From NCBI GenBank assembly GCA_945875845.1, contig CAMCMB010000073.1, positions 1 through 37,041 of the forward strand: DNA of 37,041 bases. Direction: 5' to 3'. This stretch comes from Pirellula staleyi DSM 6068 (GTDB lineage: Bacteria > Planctomycetota > Planctomycetia > Pirellulales > Pirellulaceae). Below the pieces are notes generated by a model. It was not told the DNA's origin. It worked only from the letters and a program-made list of their open reading frames with translations, and did not search any database. This document shows, one piece after another, positions 16,958 through 25,088 of this stretch. A program made the translations under genes and the position numbers. Positions within the stretch are counted from its first letter, which is position 1. Each line of letters opens with the position of its first letter.

Positions 16958-18310
16958 TCAAACGTCCAAATCGGATACGGGAACGCCTCTCATGTTGCTT
17001 AGCAGTTGACGATACCTAGATCGAAGATGGCCCATCCAGAGACCGAGATACACGTTCCCCACAATGGAGAACAAAAGCAAAAATGGTACCAGTTTATCTT
17101 TAGGTGCAGGCTCGACAGTTGTTGTGTCGGTGCTGAATGGAGGCTGTTGCGGTGGTCGCGGCAAGGCTACGCTCCCCCATGGAGCAGCGTTTGCGTTTGA
17201 ATAATAGGGCGCACTTGCGTATTGGTTTGACGCCGGTTGTTGCGATTGAGAGTATTGTTGCATCTGGGACAAGGACGGCGATGGATTCGCTTGATATCCC
17301 GACTGCTGCTGTGGAGGCATAATGGAATTGCCTTCGTTAAAAGTCAGTGGGCTATTCGGAGGATTGTTTGCTAACAGCGGAGTCGTTCCCCGATTGTTGA
17401 ATGCGGAGTTGGCCGGTTGGTAATTGGTTCCCGTCGCATATGGATTTGGATTGCTGGTGTTGCTGGTGTTGCCCGGATTATAAGTGCTAGCGGAAGGCTG
17501 GTAACTATTCCCGTTGGTTCCATATCCAGCGCCGGCAGCCCCACGCAAAAAATTGGTGGATGTGCGTGTTGCGGGCTGGAAACCGTCGTTGCTACTGTAG
17601 CTTTGAGTCGATCCCGTCGTACTGGGCAAGAATTCATTCGCATTATTCATGGTCGAGGGGAGAGCACTATTTCCTCGCGAAGCGTTTGTCGTCAGCCCGT
17701 TTCCGACGCTTCCTGGACTGGATACTGGGCTGGAATTGACGTAGTTTCCGAGCGCACCGTATCCGGAGTTAGGATCTGACCCGAAACTGTTTGTTGGAGG
17801 ATTGCCCAGTTGCTGCGAGCCTAACAGTCCGCCACCTCCAGTGGCTAGCACTTCCGTCGAACGTGGCGGCATGTCGATTGAAACCGGCGATCGGTTGTCG
17901 ATCGCGGTTTGGCTGTAAGCATTTGCCACAAAAGGGGCCGAATTGAGCGAATCTCTAGCGCTGCTCATAAGCTGCGGGTTGGGAGGATTTTTTTCGACCG
18001 GCCCCGTGCCGACTCGAACAATCACTCGTTGAATCTGTTGGCGAATTTCGGGCGGAATATCGACGGGAAGCTCTTGTCCCTTTTCGCCTTGAGCAAACTC
18101 TGCGATGGCTTCCGGCGAAATCTGGATGATCATGCAGAAAACACCATCTGGATCTTTGCCCCAACCGACCGTGCGGGAACTTCCCGTTGCGACGGGTGGG
18201 TAAACGGGTGCTGAGACCGAGATCGGAGGACCGGTTCGGTTGGGTTCGGGAAGTACTTCACCGGCTTGAGCAATCACCGAAACGATAAAAAATGTTAGAA
18301 GTCCGTTCAT
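16958..18310 (-). CDS. Secreted/anchored low-complexity protein, unknown function
   Basis: A 450-residue protein. The ATG at 18310 has AGAGG seven bases upstream and opens a signal peptide (LLTFFIVSVIAQAG), so this start is preferred over the long upstream frame. Residues about 20-130 form a compact part (GWGKDPDGVFCMIIQISPEAIAEFA, then PPEIRQQIQRVIVRVG). Residues 140-380 are Asn/Ser/Gln/Pro/Gly-rich with many NP, SN and YGTNG repeats and presumably disordered. A transmembrane helix at about 405-425 (LVPFLLLFSIVGNVYLGLWM) is followed by a short basic cytoplasmic end (RSRYRQLLSNMRG). It is divergent from the giant repeat protein. The head segment resembles small planctomycete proteins of unknown role; no enzymatic motif is seen. 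Confidence 0.75.
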   Translation of the reverse strand: MNGLLTFFIVSVIAQAGEVLPEPNRTGPPISVSAPVYPPVATGSSRTVGWGKDPDGVFCMIIQISPEAIAEFAQGEKGQELPVDIPPEIRQQIQRVIVRVGTGPVEKNPPNPQLMSSARDSLNSAPFVANAYSQTAIDNRSPVSIDMPPRSTEVLATGGGGLLGSQQLGNPPTNSFGSDPNSGYGALGNYVNSSPVSSPGSVGNGLTTNASRGNSALPSTMNNANEFLPSTTGSTQSYSSNDGFQPATRTSTNFLRGAAGAGYGTNGNSYQPSASTYNPGNTSNTSNPNPYATGTNYQPANSAFNNRGTTPLLANNPPNSPLTFNEGNSIMPPQQQSGYQANPSPSLSQMQQYSQSQQPASNQYASAPYYSNANAAPWGSVALPRPPQQPPFSTDTTTVEPAPKDKLVPFLLLFSIVGNVYLGLWMGHLRSRYRQLLSNMRGVPVSDLDV

Positions 18311-18810
18311 TCTCAGCCTCTTTGGCGGTGCTCCCGAAGTAATTCTTCCGGATTTCTTGCATTTTGATGCGTGGGGTGATTGCTGCGGAAGTACAGCCAC
18401 GTGGCAATGATAGAGGAACGAGAGGAACGGCGTAAATAGAAATCGATAAAAGTGGAGAACGACAGGCCCGGGGTTTTGGGCATTTGGGGGGGAGTGCGGT
18501 GTTGGTCGCAATGAAAAAGTCGCTTTTTTTGCCGATTGCGCGAGAAGATGGATAATTTCTTCCGCAGGTGGAACTTCTTTGACGATTGTTGCTCTAAAAG
18601 TACCCATGCGTAGAAAAACGGTTAAGGATGGCAAATTCACCCAGCAATCTAGGTCGCCTGAGTAATTTAGGCAGTCTAGGGAAGAAGTTGATTGAAATGT
18701 GGTCCTTTGCCAAGTAACCTCACTATACGGGATTCTGTAAGGACTACGTTTATCCCTCCAAATTTCAATCCCATTGCCATTCCTTTCTTGTCTCCACGGT
18801 GGATGAATCG
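18311..18810. other. Divergent intergenic region
   Basis: Five hundred bases between two divergent surface-protein genes. It should carry both promoters. No gene, RNA gene or strong repeat was recognised; an open minus frame across it (to 18877) lacks a plausible start and reads as arbitrary sequence. Confidence 0.45.
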
Positions 18811-21800
18811 ATGACCGTTTCGCCAAAACGCCAGGCTCGTAAGCCAGTTTCGCAAAATCGTGCACATAAAACTGCAAGGCAGAATTGGATGAAGCGAATG
18901 CTTCGTCTCGAAGCCCTTGAGCCCCGGCAATTAATGGCCGGCGATTTGCAATTCCATAATTTTGTGGTTCCTACCGATGTCAACGGCGATAGTGCGATAA
19001 CGCCGCTTGATGCATTGGTAGTCATCAATAAATTGAATACCCAGGGGTCGGGGCCTTTGAGCGGAAGCGAAGGTCCGAAAAACTTAAATTCCTTCGTCGA
19101 TGTCGACGGTGATAATAGCCTTTCACCTTTGGATGCCCTCCGCGTCATTAATGCGATCAATAACGGGGAGGGACTCGGCGAGAAAGCGGAGGTCAAGTAC
19201 GAATTTTATTCCGTCAAGGCGGATGGAACGGCAGACACGTTGTTGCCGGATCCGATTCCAGATAATTTGCAACCGGATGCAACTATTTCGCCGGGCCAGA
19301 AAGTCATCGTGCGAACACTGATGACGGACTTGAGGCGAGACACTCCGCCGCGTGGGGTTTTCAGCGCATATCACGACTTAATGTATCGAAATGCGGACGG
19401 GTCGACCTCCGAGAAACTGCTTTTCCAGTGGGGCGAATTCAATCAATTAGACATTGACGGCACGGCTCGTAGCGGCACATTCACTCTAAGGTATGGTCCA
19501 AGCCCAGCCGACCAAACCGCCCCGATTGCGATTGCCCTGTCTAGCGGTTTCCCCGATTCGGTTGCCACGGCTGCCAATATTCGTACTGCGCTGGAAGGAT
19601 TGAGTTCGGTTGGCCAAGGCAACGTGAAAGTGGTTGCCTTGAATGGTGGTACGCTTCAGTTCGGAATCAACTTCATCGGACGATTAGCCAGGACCGACTT
19701 TGTTGATCCCATGATTGGAAGCAATAACGTGGTCAATTCTCTGGGCGCTCCCGTCGCCATGACCATCACAGGACAAACCAACCCTGCTCCTACGCAAGAT
19801 TCCGTGGCCCGTGTGGCACGAAATCATGACTTGAACAACGATACTTTCCCGAATGAAGGCGTTACAAAATACATCAATGGTCCGTCCGGCGTGTTGATCC
19901 AACCAACAGATCCGGCAGCGCGAACAGTCACACTTTTGGGAGGATTTTCCAATTCGTCAACCTTCTTACCGACAGCGGTCGCAACTCGGTTTTTGAAGAT
20001 TGTCGATGTGTTGTTCGTCGGCGGTGGCACAGGCAAGATCGACCTCACAGGGGCTGTCTCGCCGCCCCCAACATCCGGCCAGGGTGGAAACAACCTTGGG
20101 ATCGCCCTTTTTGGAGAGGATGGCGGCAGAGCTTCTTACCTGACTTCCGCAGAAGTAATCTTGCCGAGGGGCTCCATCACGATTGTCGATAGGTTGAGTG
20201 CGGTAACTGACACGGCCACGATTGCCGAAGATGCTGCGACAACCTCGATCGATGTCCTTGCGAACGATGTCGATCTCACTGGCTCATCCCGCAGCATTAC
20301 CAGCGTGACCCAACCGAGCCAAGGTGGTACGGTTACCTTTAGCAGCCCGAATGTTTCGTTCACTCCAAGCAAAGATTTTAACGGAGTAGCGGTTTTCACT
20401 TACACGGTGACAAACAACGTCGGCGATACTGCGGTTGGCACAGTTTCAATTACTGTCACGCCCGTGAATGATCCGCCAGTTGTTATAGGTACCCAATATA
20501 CGGTTGCCGAGGATCCTGTCAGTCCATTGGTTATCACGCCAACACAGATTTTTTCGCCGGGACCTCCCGACGAGTCTTCGCAAACAATCACCCTTTCGAA
20601 CATCTTGGTTTCCTCGCAAACCAACGGAACCGTCACGCTCGTTGGTGGTAACATCAATTTCGTGCCTGCCGCGAACTTTTTTGGGACAGCAATTTTCCAA
20701 GTGACCGGAACGGACACTGGTACCCCTGCGGATCCAGCTAAATCAACGGTTGCGACTATCACCGTGAACGTGACTCCCGTCAACGATGCGCCTGTTCCAT
20801 TCAGTGGTACGCTAACGGTCGCCGAAGATTCTTCATTAATCTTGATCGGTGCCGGTGCCCCGACCGACTTGCTCACCAACTCCAACCCAGGTCCGGGTGA
20901 ATCCTCCACTCAAACCATCTCCTTCGTTTCTGCCCAAAGTCCGACAGCAGCAGGCGGAACCATTACGACCGTCGGAGGAATAACCACATACCGCCCAGCG
21001 CCGAATTTCTTTGGAACGGATACTTTCACTTACCGAATAACGGACGACGGCAATCCGCCTTTGACCGCCGACGGAACAGTTACAGTAAATGTTACTCCCG
21101 TCAATGATCCACCGGTTGCAGTGGACGATACTGGCGATGCGGCTCGATTTGTCGTGCTCGGGATCACTGCGCCGAATTCTTTGGATGTCATGCGAAATGA
21201 CAGTGCAGGACCGCTGGAACCCAAAGACATTACCGTTGTCTCGGTGACCGCCCCAACCATTGGAACGACTTCGGTTGCGCCCAATGGCGCGAGTGTCATC
21301 TTCACACCCCCAACCGGTGTGTTCAATGTAACTTCGACATTCTCCTACACCATTCGAGACGCGGGCGGTCTTCAGGCAACGGCCAACGTCGAAGTATTCA
21401 TTATCCCACCCGTTCTGCCTTTTGCTTTGACCGACTCGGAAAGTATTGCAGAAGACTCGGGTGCGTTCACCATCGATGTGCTTTCCAATGACTTCAGCAA
21501 CAACGGGGCGACTAAGAGACTTGTCTCCTTCGGGCAACCAGCTTCGGGAACGGGTGCGGTTGTCTTGGATGACCGAGGAACTGCCGGCGACCCGTCCGAC
21601 GATCGAGTGATCTACACTCCACCTGACGATTTCTTTGGCGAGGCAACCTTTGTCTACACGATGACCGACAGCGCTCCCGGTAGCGAAGTTTCGACCGCAA
21701 CCGTAACCGTTACTGTAACGCCCGTGAACGATCCGCCAGTGGCCGTCGATCGAAATGTTGCCGGTATCGAGGATACTGTTTTGACGGTTGCCTCTGCCAC

Positions 21801-23433
21801 AATCACAGATGGCTTGAGTAAAGGCCCCGGCGAAGATGCTCAAACGCTGACCATTACAGATGCAGTGCTTGTGTCACCTAGCAACAGCGGATCGATCGCC
21901 GTTGTAGCTGGCAACATCGTGTACACTCCAGCCAAAGATTTCAACGGCCTAGTGCTTGTTCGCTACACGGTCACGGATAACGGTTTCAATAACCTGACGC
22001 CTGCTCCACTGAGTGCATCGGCCACGCTGACCATTGATGTTGCCCCGGTCAATGATCCACCGATTGCAAATCCAGACCCCACGACCTTAACTGCTGAGAA
22101 CAGCGCCGTCACGATTTCAATTTCTAGCCTCCTAGCCAACGACACTCCTGGCCCCGACAATGAATCGTCGCAGACCGTGTCCTTTGTGGCTTTGGCCGGT
22201 GCGATTAACACAGTAAACGGCGGAACGGTGACGCAAGATGGAGGGAACCTGATCTATACACCGGCTCCTTCCTACAACGGGCCCGACACTTTCACCTATC
22301 AGATAAGCGATGGTCAAGCGTTGAATTCAACGACGACCGCTACCGCGACTCTGCGGGTTACGGAAGTGAATGATGCACCCTTGCCGACCACGTTAACACG
22401 CGATGTGTATGCAAGCGTTCCGACGACATTCAATTTGACTGCCGACTTGGCGGCCATGCCAAAGGGTCCTGCAAACGAAAGTGGTCAAACACTCCGAATT
22501 TTGAGCATTGGAACACCAACGATTGGAACCGCCGTACTCAATGCGAATGGAACGATCACATACACAGCACCTTTAGGGGCCAGCGGAAGCGATACGTTCA
22601 CATACGTAGTGATCGACAATGGAACAACCAACGGTGTGGCTGATCCCAAGACTGCAACCGGAACCTTCATTGTAGAAATTTCACCGTTCATCCCGAGCTC
22701 GGTACGCGGCGTCGTCTACATCGATGATAACGGCTCAGGCGTTGTCGATCCGCTAGAACTCAAGATCGGTGGTGTTGAAGTAACGCTGACCGTTGCAGCG
22801 ACTGCTACCACTCCGGCTACATCCATTACGGAGATGACACTTGCGGATGGCAGTTTTGTCTTCGATCTTTTGCCGCCTGGCTCGTACACGGTCAGTTACG
22901 CGGTCCCGGTGATGATGGATGACGCTCCCGGACCCAATAGTTACAGGACCGAAGTGATCGCACCTGGCGACATCAACGTCGTCCACAATTTTGCGGTTTC
23001 GGGTGTGAATTCCGTGTACGCGAATTTGCTAGAGTACATGTCGTCATCGTTCGACAGCTCCAACCCTCGCAATCGACATGCAGGCGTTTACGCAGCGATT
23101 GGAGCGAACGGCAGAACGGAATGGACTATCGCTCGCACAAGTTTCGAAGCGGATACGTTCCAGGAAGTTGTGATGAGCGACGACGGAACCCAAGCCTATT
23201 TGACCTCGGTGCGTGGTCCAGAGCGTTCGGTGTACACCGCAACGCTTACCAAAAAACAGTACGTTCAAGTCGTAGACCCTGCGTCTGGAGTTCGTCTGGT
23301 GCGAGTTTTGGCGAGATCCGAGGACTTGGTTTTCCAAGAGGTATCCTTGGCTGCTCCACCACCATCCATCAAAGCCAAGTGGTATCTTGATACAGTCGAC
23401 GATGTGTTTGCGGAACAAGGGTGGACGGTTTAA
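18811..23433 (+). CDS. Giant LEPR-motif protein with dockerin-like and tandem cadherin-like repeats
   Basis: A 1540-residue surface or secreted protein. Basic N-terminus then LEALEPRQLMAGD (33-45), the planctomycete LEPR-XLL signal. Two dockerin-like units follow at once: TDVNGDSAITPLDALVVINK (about 55-74) and FVDVDGDNSLSPLDALRVIN (about 95-114), each with the D-N-D calcium loop and F/LDAL helix. Residues about 450-1290 hold repeated Ig/cadherin-like modules; VND(P/A)P occurs six times, with FGTDTFTYRITD and FNGLVLVRYTVTD type signatures (tandem-95). An SdrD-B/carboxypeptidase-regulatory-like module is at about 1295-1370 (VRGVVYIDDNGSGVVDPLE). The last 170 residues are unique. GTG 18799 is an alternative start; ATG 18811 has GGTGG eight bases upstream. 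Probably an adhesin or extracellular matrix protein; no cohesin partner is nearby. Confidence 0.85.
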   Translation: MTVSPKRQARKPVSQNRAHKTARQNWMKRMLRLEALEPRQLMAGDLQFHNFVVPTDVNGDSAITPLDALVVINKLNTQGSGPLSGSEGPKNLNSFVDVDGDNSLSPLDALRVINAINNGEGLGEKAEVKYEFYSVKADGTADTLLPDPIPDNLQPDATISPGQKVIVRTLMTDLRRDTPPRGVFSAYHDLMYRNADGSTSEKLLFQWGEFNQLDIDGTARSGTFTLRYGPSPADQTAPIAIALSSGFPDSVATAANIRTALEGLSSVGQGNVKVVALNGGTLQFGINFIGRLARTDFVDPMIGSNNVVNSLGAPVAMTITGQTNPAPTQDSVARVARNHDLNNDTFPNEGVTKYINGPSGVLIQPTDPAARTVTLLGGFSNSSTFLPTAVATRFLKIVDVLFVGGGTGKIDLTGAVSPPPTSGQGGNNLGIALFGEDGGRASYLTSAEVILPRGSITIVDRLSAVTDTATIAEDAATTSIDVLANDVDLTGSSRSITSVTQPSQGGTVTFSSPNVSFTPSKDFNGVAVFTYTVTNNVGDTAVGTVSITVTPVNDPPVVIGTQYTVAEDPVSPLVITPTQIFSPGPPDESSQTITLSNILVSSQTNGTVTLVGGNINFVPAANFFGTAIFQVTGTDTGTPADPAKSTVATITVNVTPVNDAPVPFSGTLTVAEDSSLILIGAGAPTDLLTNSNPGPGESSTQTISFVSAQSPTAAGGTITTVGGITTYRPAPNFFGTDTFTYRITDDGNPPLTADGTVTVNVTPVNDPPVAVDDTGDAARFVVLGITAPNSLDVMRNDSAGPLEPKDITVVSVTAPTIGTTSVAPNGASVIFTPPTGVFNVTSTFSYTIRDAGGLQATANVEVFIIPPVLPFALTDSESIAEDSGAFTIDVLSNDFSNNGATKRLVSFGQPASGTGAVVLDDRGTAGDPSDDRVIYTPPDDFFGEATFVYTMTDSAPGSEVSTATVTVTVTPVNDPPVAVDRNVAGIEDTVLTVASATITDGLSKGPGEDAQTLTITDAVLVSPSNSGSIAVVAGNIVYTPAKDFNGLVLVRYTVTDNGFNNLTPAPLSASATLTIDVAPVNDPPIANPDPTTLTAENSAVTISISSLLANDTPGPDNESSQTVSFVALAGAINTVNGGTVTQDGGNLIYTPAPSYNGPDTFTYQISDGQALNSTTTATATLRVTEVNDAPLPTTLTRDVYASVPTTFNLTADLAAMPKGPANESGQTLRILSIGTPTIGTAVLNANGTITYTAPLGASGSDTFTYVVIDNGTTNGVADPKTATGTFIVEISPFIPSSVRGVVYIDDNGSGVVDPLELKIGGVEVTLTVAATATTPATSITEMTLADGSFVFDLLPPGSYTVSYAVPVMMDDAPGPNSYRTEVIAPGDINVVHNFAVSGVNSVYANLLEYMSSSFDSSNPRNRHAGVYAAIGANGRTEWTIARTSFEADTFQEVVMSDDGTQAYLTSVRGPERSVYTATLTKKQYVQVVDPASGVRLVRVLARSEDLVFQEVSLAAPPPSIKAKWYLDTVDDVFAEQGWTV

Positions 23434-23457
23434 GGGAAATTCCGACCTTAAGTTGCA

Positions 23458-23576
23458 CGACGCTCCGCGTCGTGATTCCTGCGTCGTGATTCCTGCGACG
23501 CGGAGCGTCGCTCAACGAAGCGATTCCTGCGTCGTGATTCCTGCGACGCGGAGCGTCGCTCAACGAAGCGATTCCT
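23458..23576. repeat. 48-bp tandem repeat with nested hairpins
   Basis: Two full 48-bp units (23474-23521 and 23522-23569) start GATTCCTGCGTCGTGATTCC and end CTCAACGAAGC; a third starts at 23570. Each contains the hairpin CGACGC-GGA-GCGTCG; a reverse version (CGACGC-TCC-GCGTCG) sits just ahead at 23458-23472. It starts 25 bases after the stop of the giant gene and may act in termination. Confidence 0.75.
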
Positions 23577-23627
23577 AGACAACGGCCTTGACCTCATTTT
23601 ATTCTCAAAATCAGACTTCTATTGCCC

Positions 23628-23695
23628 CTCATGACCTGGTGTCATGAGAGGCAAAGTCTGGACGGCCAAGCATGATCGCCGTCAGGCGGCACTGG
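23628..23695. repeat. Hairpin repeat (CTGGT loop), copy after giant gene
   Basis: CTCATGAC, loop CTGGT, GTCATGAG (23628-23648) is a perfect 8-bp hairpin, followed by AGGCAAAGTCTGGACGGCC and ATCGCCGTCAGGCGGC. It is the reverse-complement match of the block at 13289-13355, and closely matches 34260-34322. The rest of 23434-23902 holds no supported gene. Confidence 0.75.
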
Positions 23696-23902
23696 TGGTT
23701 ACTTCACATCCACGGTCACTTTTCCGCGACTTCGTTATTCATGCGTTGAACCATGATATGCTATAACGAAGAGGTGCATTGGAAAATAGCCGGAGACGAG
23801 ATCGATCCAGACAACCCTCGCGCGATCGCCGCGACAGGCCTTTCAACGCGGTGAGGCTGCTGATAACTTTTTGAAACCTGCTTCCTGAGGTTTACTTTCA
23901 CC

Positions 23903-25012
23903 GTGGCAATCGCTTTTCCGTTGTTCTTGTTGGCAGTATTTGCCACTGTGGCACTCTTTCTTTACCGCGACTGCGTTGTTAGGACCTACGCAGGAAAGGG
24001 TCGTTCTCCAGATGTCTTGACTCAGGATCAAGCGCGAAGATATGCCAATATCCCGTTTGCGGCGGAGCTACAACTGAAGACCAATCAGTTGAGCAATGAT
24101 GCGATTGACCGAAAGAACGCTTACCAGCGCGTCGGAGTTGCAGTGATGTGCGCTGCACCTAGTTTGGTTATCCTACGGGCGTTTTCCTATCAACTAAAAG
24201 ATTGGCATCTCGCATCCGATTTTGGTCTGGTTGTAGCGGAGGGACTAGTGTGTTTTGCCGTATTTTTTATGGCCCTGCTCTATCGTGCCCCCAATCGATA
24301 CCACGTTCAAACTCGTCTGCGGTCAGAATATCTGCGGTCGCACGTGCATTGTCTTTTGGCTAGAGTTGGCCCCTATCAATGGAACTCCGACGCGGCGGGT
24401 GCGATACTCAAGGACATCGAGGGATTGGATGTCGTAGAACTCAAGCGCAGGTTCATCGAACTCGAAGAACAATGCGCTCGTCAGTCGCACGAACAACCTC
24501 ACACGACAGCCACCCCCTTATCCGTGGGTGAAGCGGAGAGTTATGTGATTGAGAGGGTTGGTGAACAGGCGGGTAAGATTGGAAAAGGAGGTTTTTTCTC
24601 ACGTGCGGGAAGTCGTTCCCAAGAAGCAAAGCGTCGATCGGCTAACGTATTTTATACGGCAATCTTTCTTGCGTGCGTCGTCGCTTTCATTCGGATGTTT
24701 TTTTATAACTACGTGCATCAAGAGTTCGTTGACTTCCTGTACGCATTGTGCGGGGCTACCGCTGCGCTGTCGTTAGCGTTGCGTATGTTATTCAATTTGG
24801 ATTCTAAAGCGAGCCTTTATTTTCGACAAAAGGAGCGTCTTGAGGATCTCGCCGCAAAGTTGTACGCAGCACTCGGAGAAATGAGGAGCGGAATTCCGGG
24901 AGCCTCAGTTCGTTTTCAGCAATCGGCCGCAGCATTTGAGTCGTTAATGGCGCGCGAGGCTTGTGACTGGCAGTTGATGACGGATCGCGAATCCTTTGAC
25001 GTGACTTCTTGA
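23903..25012 (+). CDS. SLATT-like membrane protein, conflict-system component
   Basis: A 369-residue membrane protein, first gene of the five-gene cluster. Starts GTG 23903, GAGG 12 bases upstream. An N-terminal helix (3-20) is followed by a helix pair (about 76-98 and 106-128), then YHVQTRLRSEYLRSHVHCLL and GPYQW, which fits the helical signature after the two helices of SLATT/DUF4231 proteins (R..aE.LR..... gpY). A linker with an acidic helix precedes a second helix pair (about 248-268 and 276-298) followed by FRQKERLEDLAAKLYAAL and a final E..L..REACDWQL, again SLATT-like. SLATT proteins accompany nucleotide-signalling conflict systems, where they are thought to form membrane pores. Two tandem units in one chain would be unusual. 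It is followed after 76 bases by the TIR-NACHT gene. The family call rests on pattern only. Confidence 0.7.
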   Translation: MAIAFPLFLLAVFATVALFLYRDCVVRTYAGKGRSPDVLTQDQARRYANIPFAAELQLKTNQLSNDAIDRKNAYQRVGVAVMCAAPSLVILRAFSYQLKDWHLASDFGLVVAEGLVCFAVFFMALLYRAPNRYHVQTRLRSEYLRSHVHCLLARVGPYQWNSDAAGAILKDIEGLDVVELKRRFIELEEQCARQSHEQPHTTATPLSVGEAESYVIERVGEQAGKIGKGGFFSRAGSRSQEAKRRSANVFYTAIFLACVVAFIRMFFYNYVHQEFVDFLYALCGATAALSLALRMLFNLDSKASLYFRQKERLEDLAAKLYAALGEMRSGIPGASVRFQQSAAAFESLMAREACDWQLMTDRESFDVTS

Positions 25013-25020
25013 TCCTAAGA

Positions 25021-25087
25021 AGTGTCGTTAGCTCAACGGTAAAACCTGGCATCTAATCACCATCATTCTCGGGCGGGAGTTGCAACC
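25021..25087 (+). other. tRNA-like leader in front of the TIR-NACHT gene (uncertain)
   Basis: GTTAGCTCAACGGTAAAACC (25027-25046) is very like a tRNA D-arm, TCTAATC (25052-25058) resembles an arginine-type anticodon loop, and GGGAGTTGCAACC resembles a T-arm, in the right order and approximate spacing. However, the stems do not pair properly and no acceptor stem closes it. It is either a decayed tRNA remnant or chance. The GGGAG at 25075-25079 is the ribosome binding site of the next gene. Confidence 0.25.
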
Positions 25088-25088
25088 A

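Noticed and set aside
20836-21843. 335-codon minus-strand frame within the giant gene
   Set aside because: It is antisense to the cadherin-like repeats; its repetitive Arg/Gly/Ser content simply mirrors them.
23474-23576. CRISPR array
   Set aside because: The repeats are contiguous 48-bp units without unique spacers, and no cas genes are near.
23628-23648. Simple rho-independent terminator
   Set aside because: The hairpin has no T-run and belongs to a dispersed family with a conserved loop, so it is listed as a repeat.
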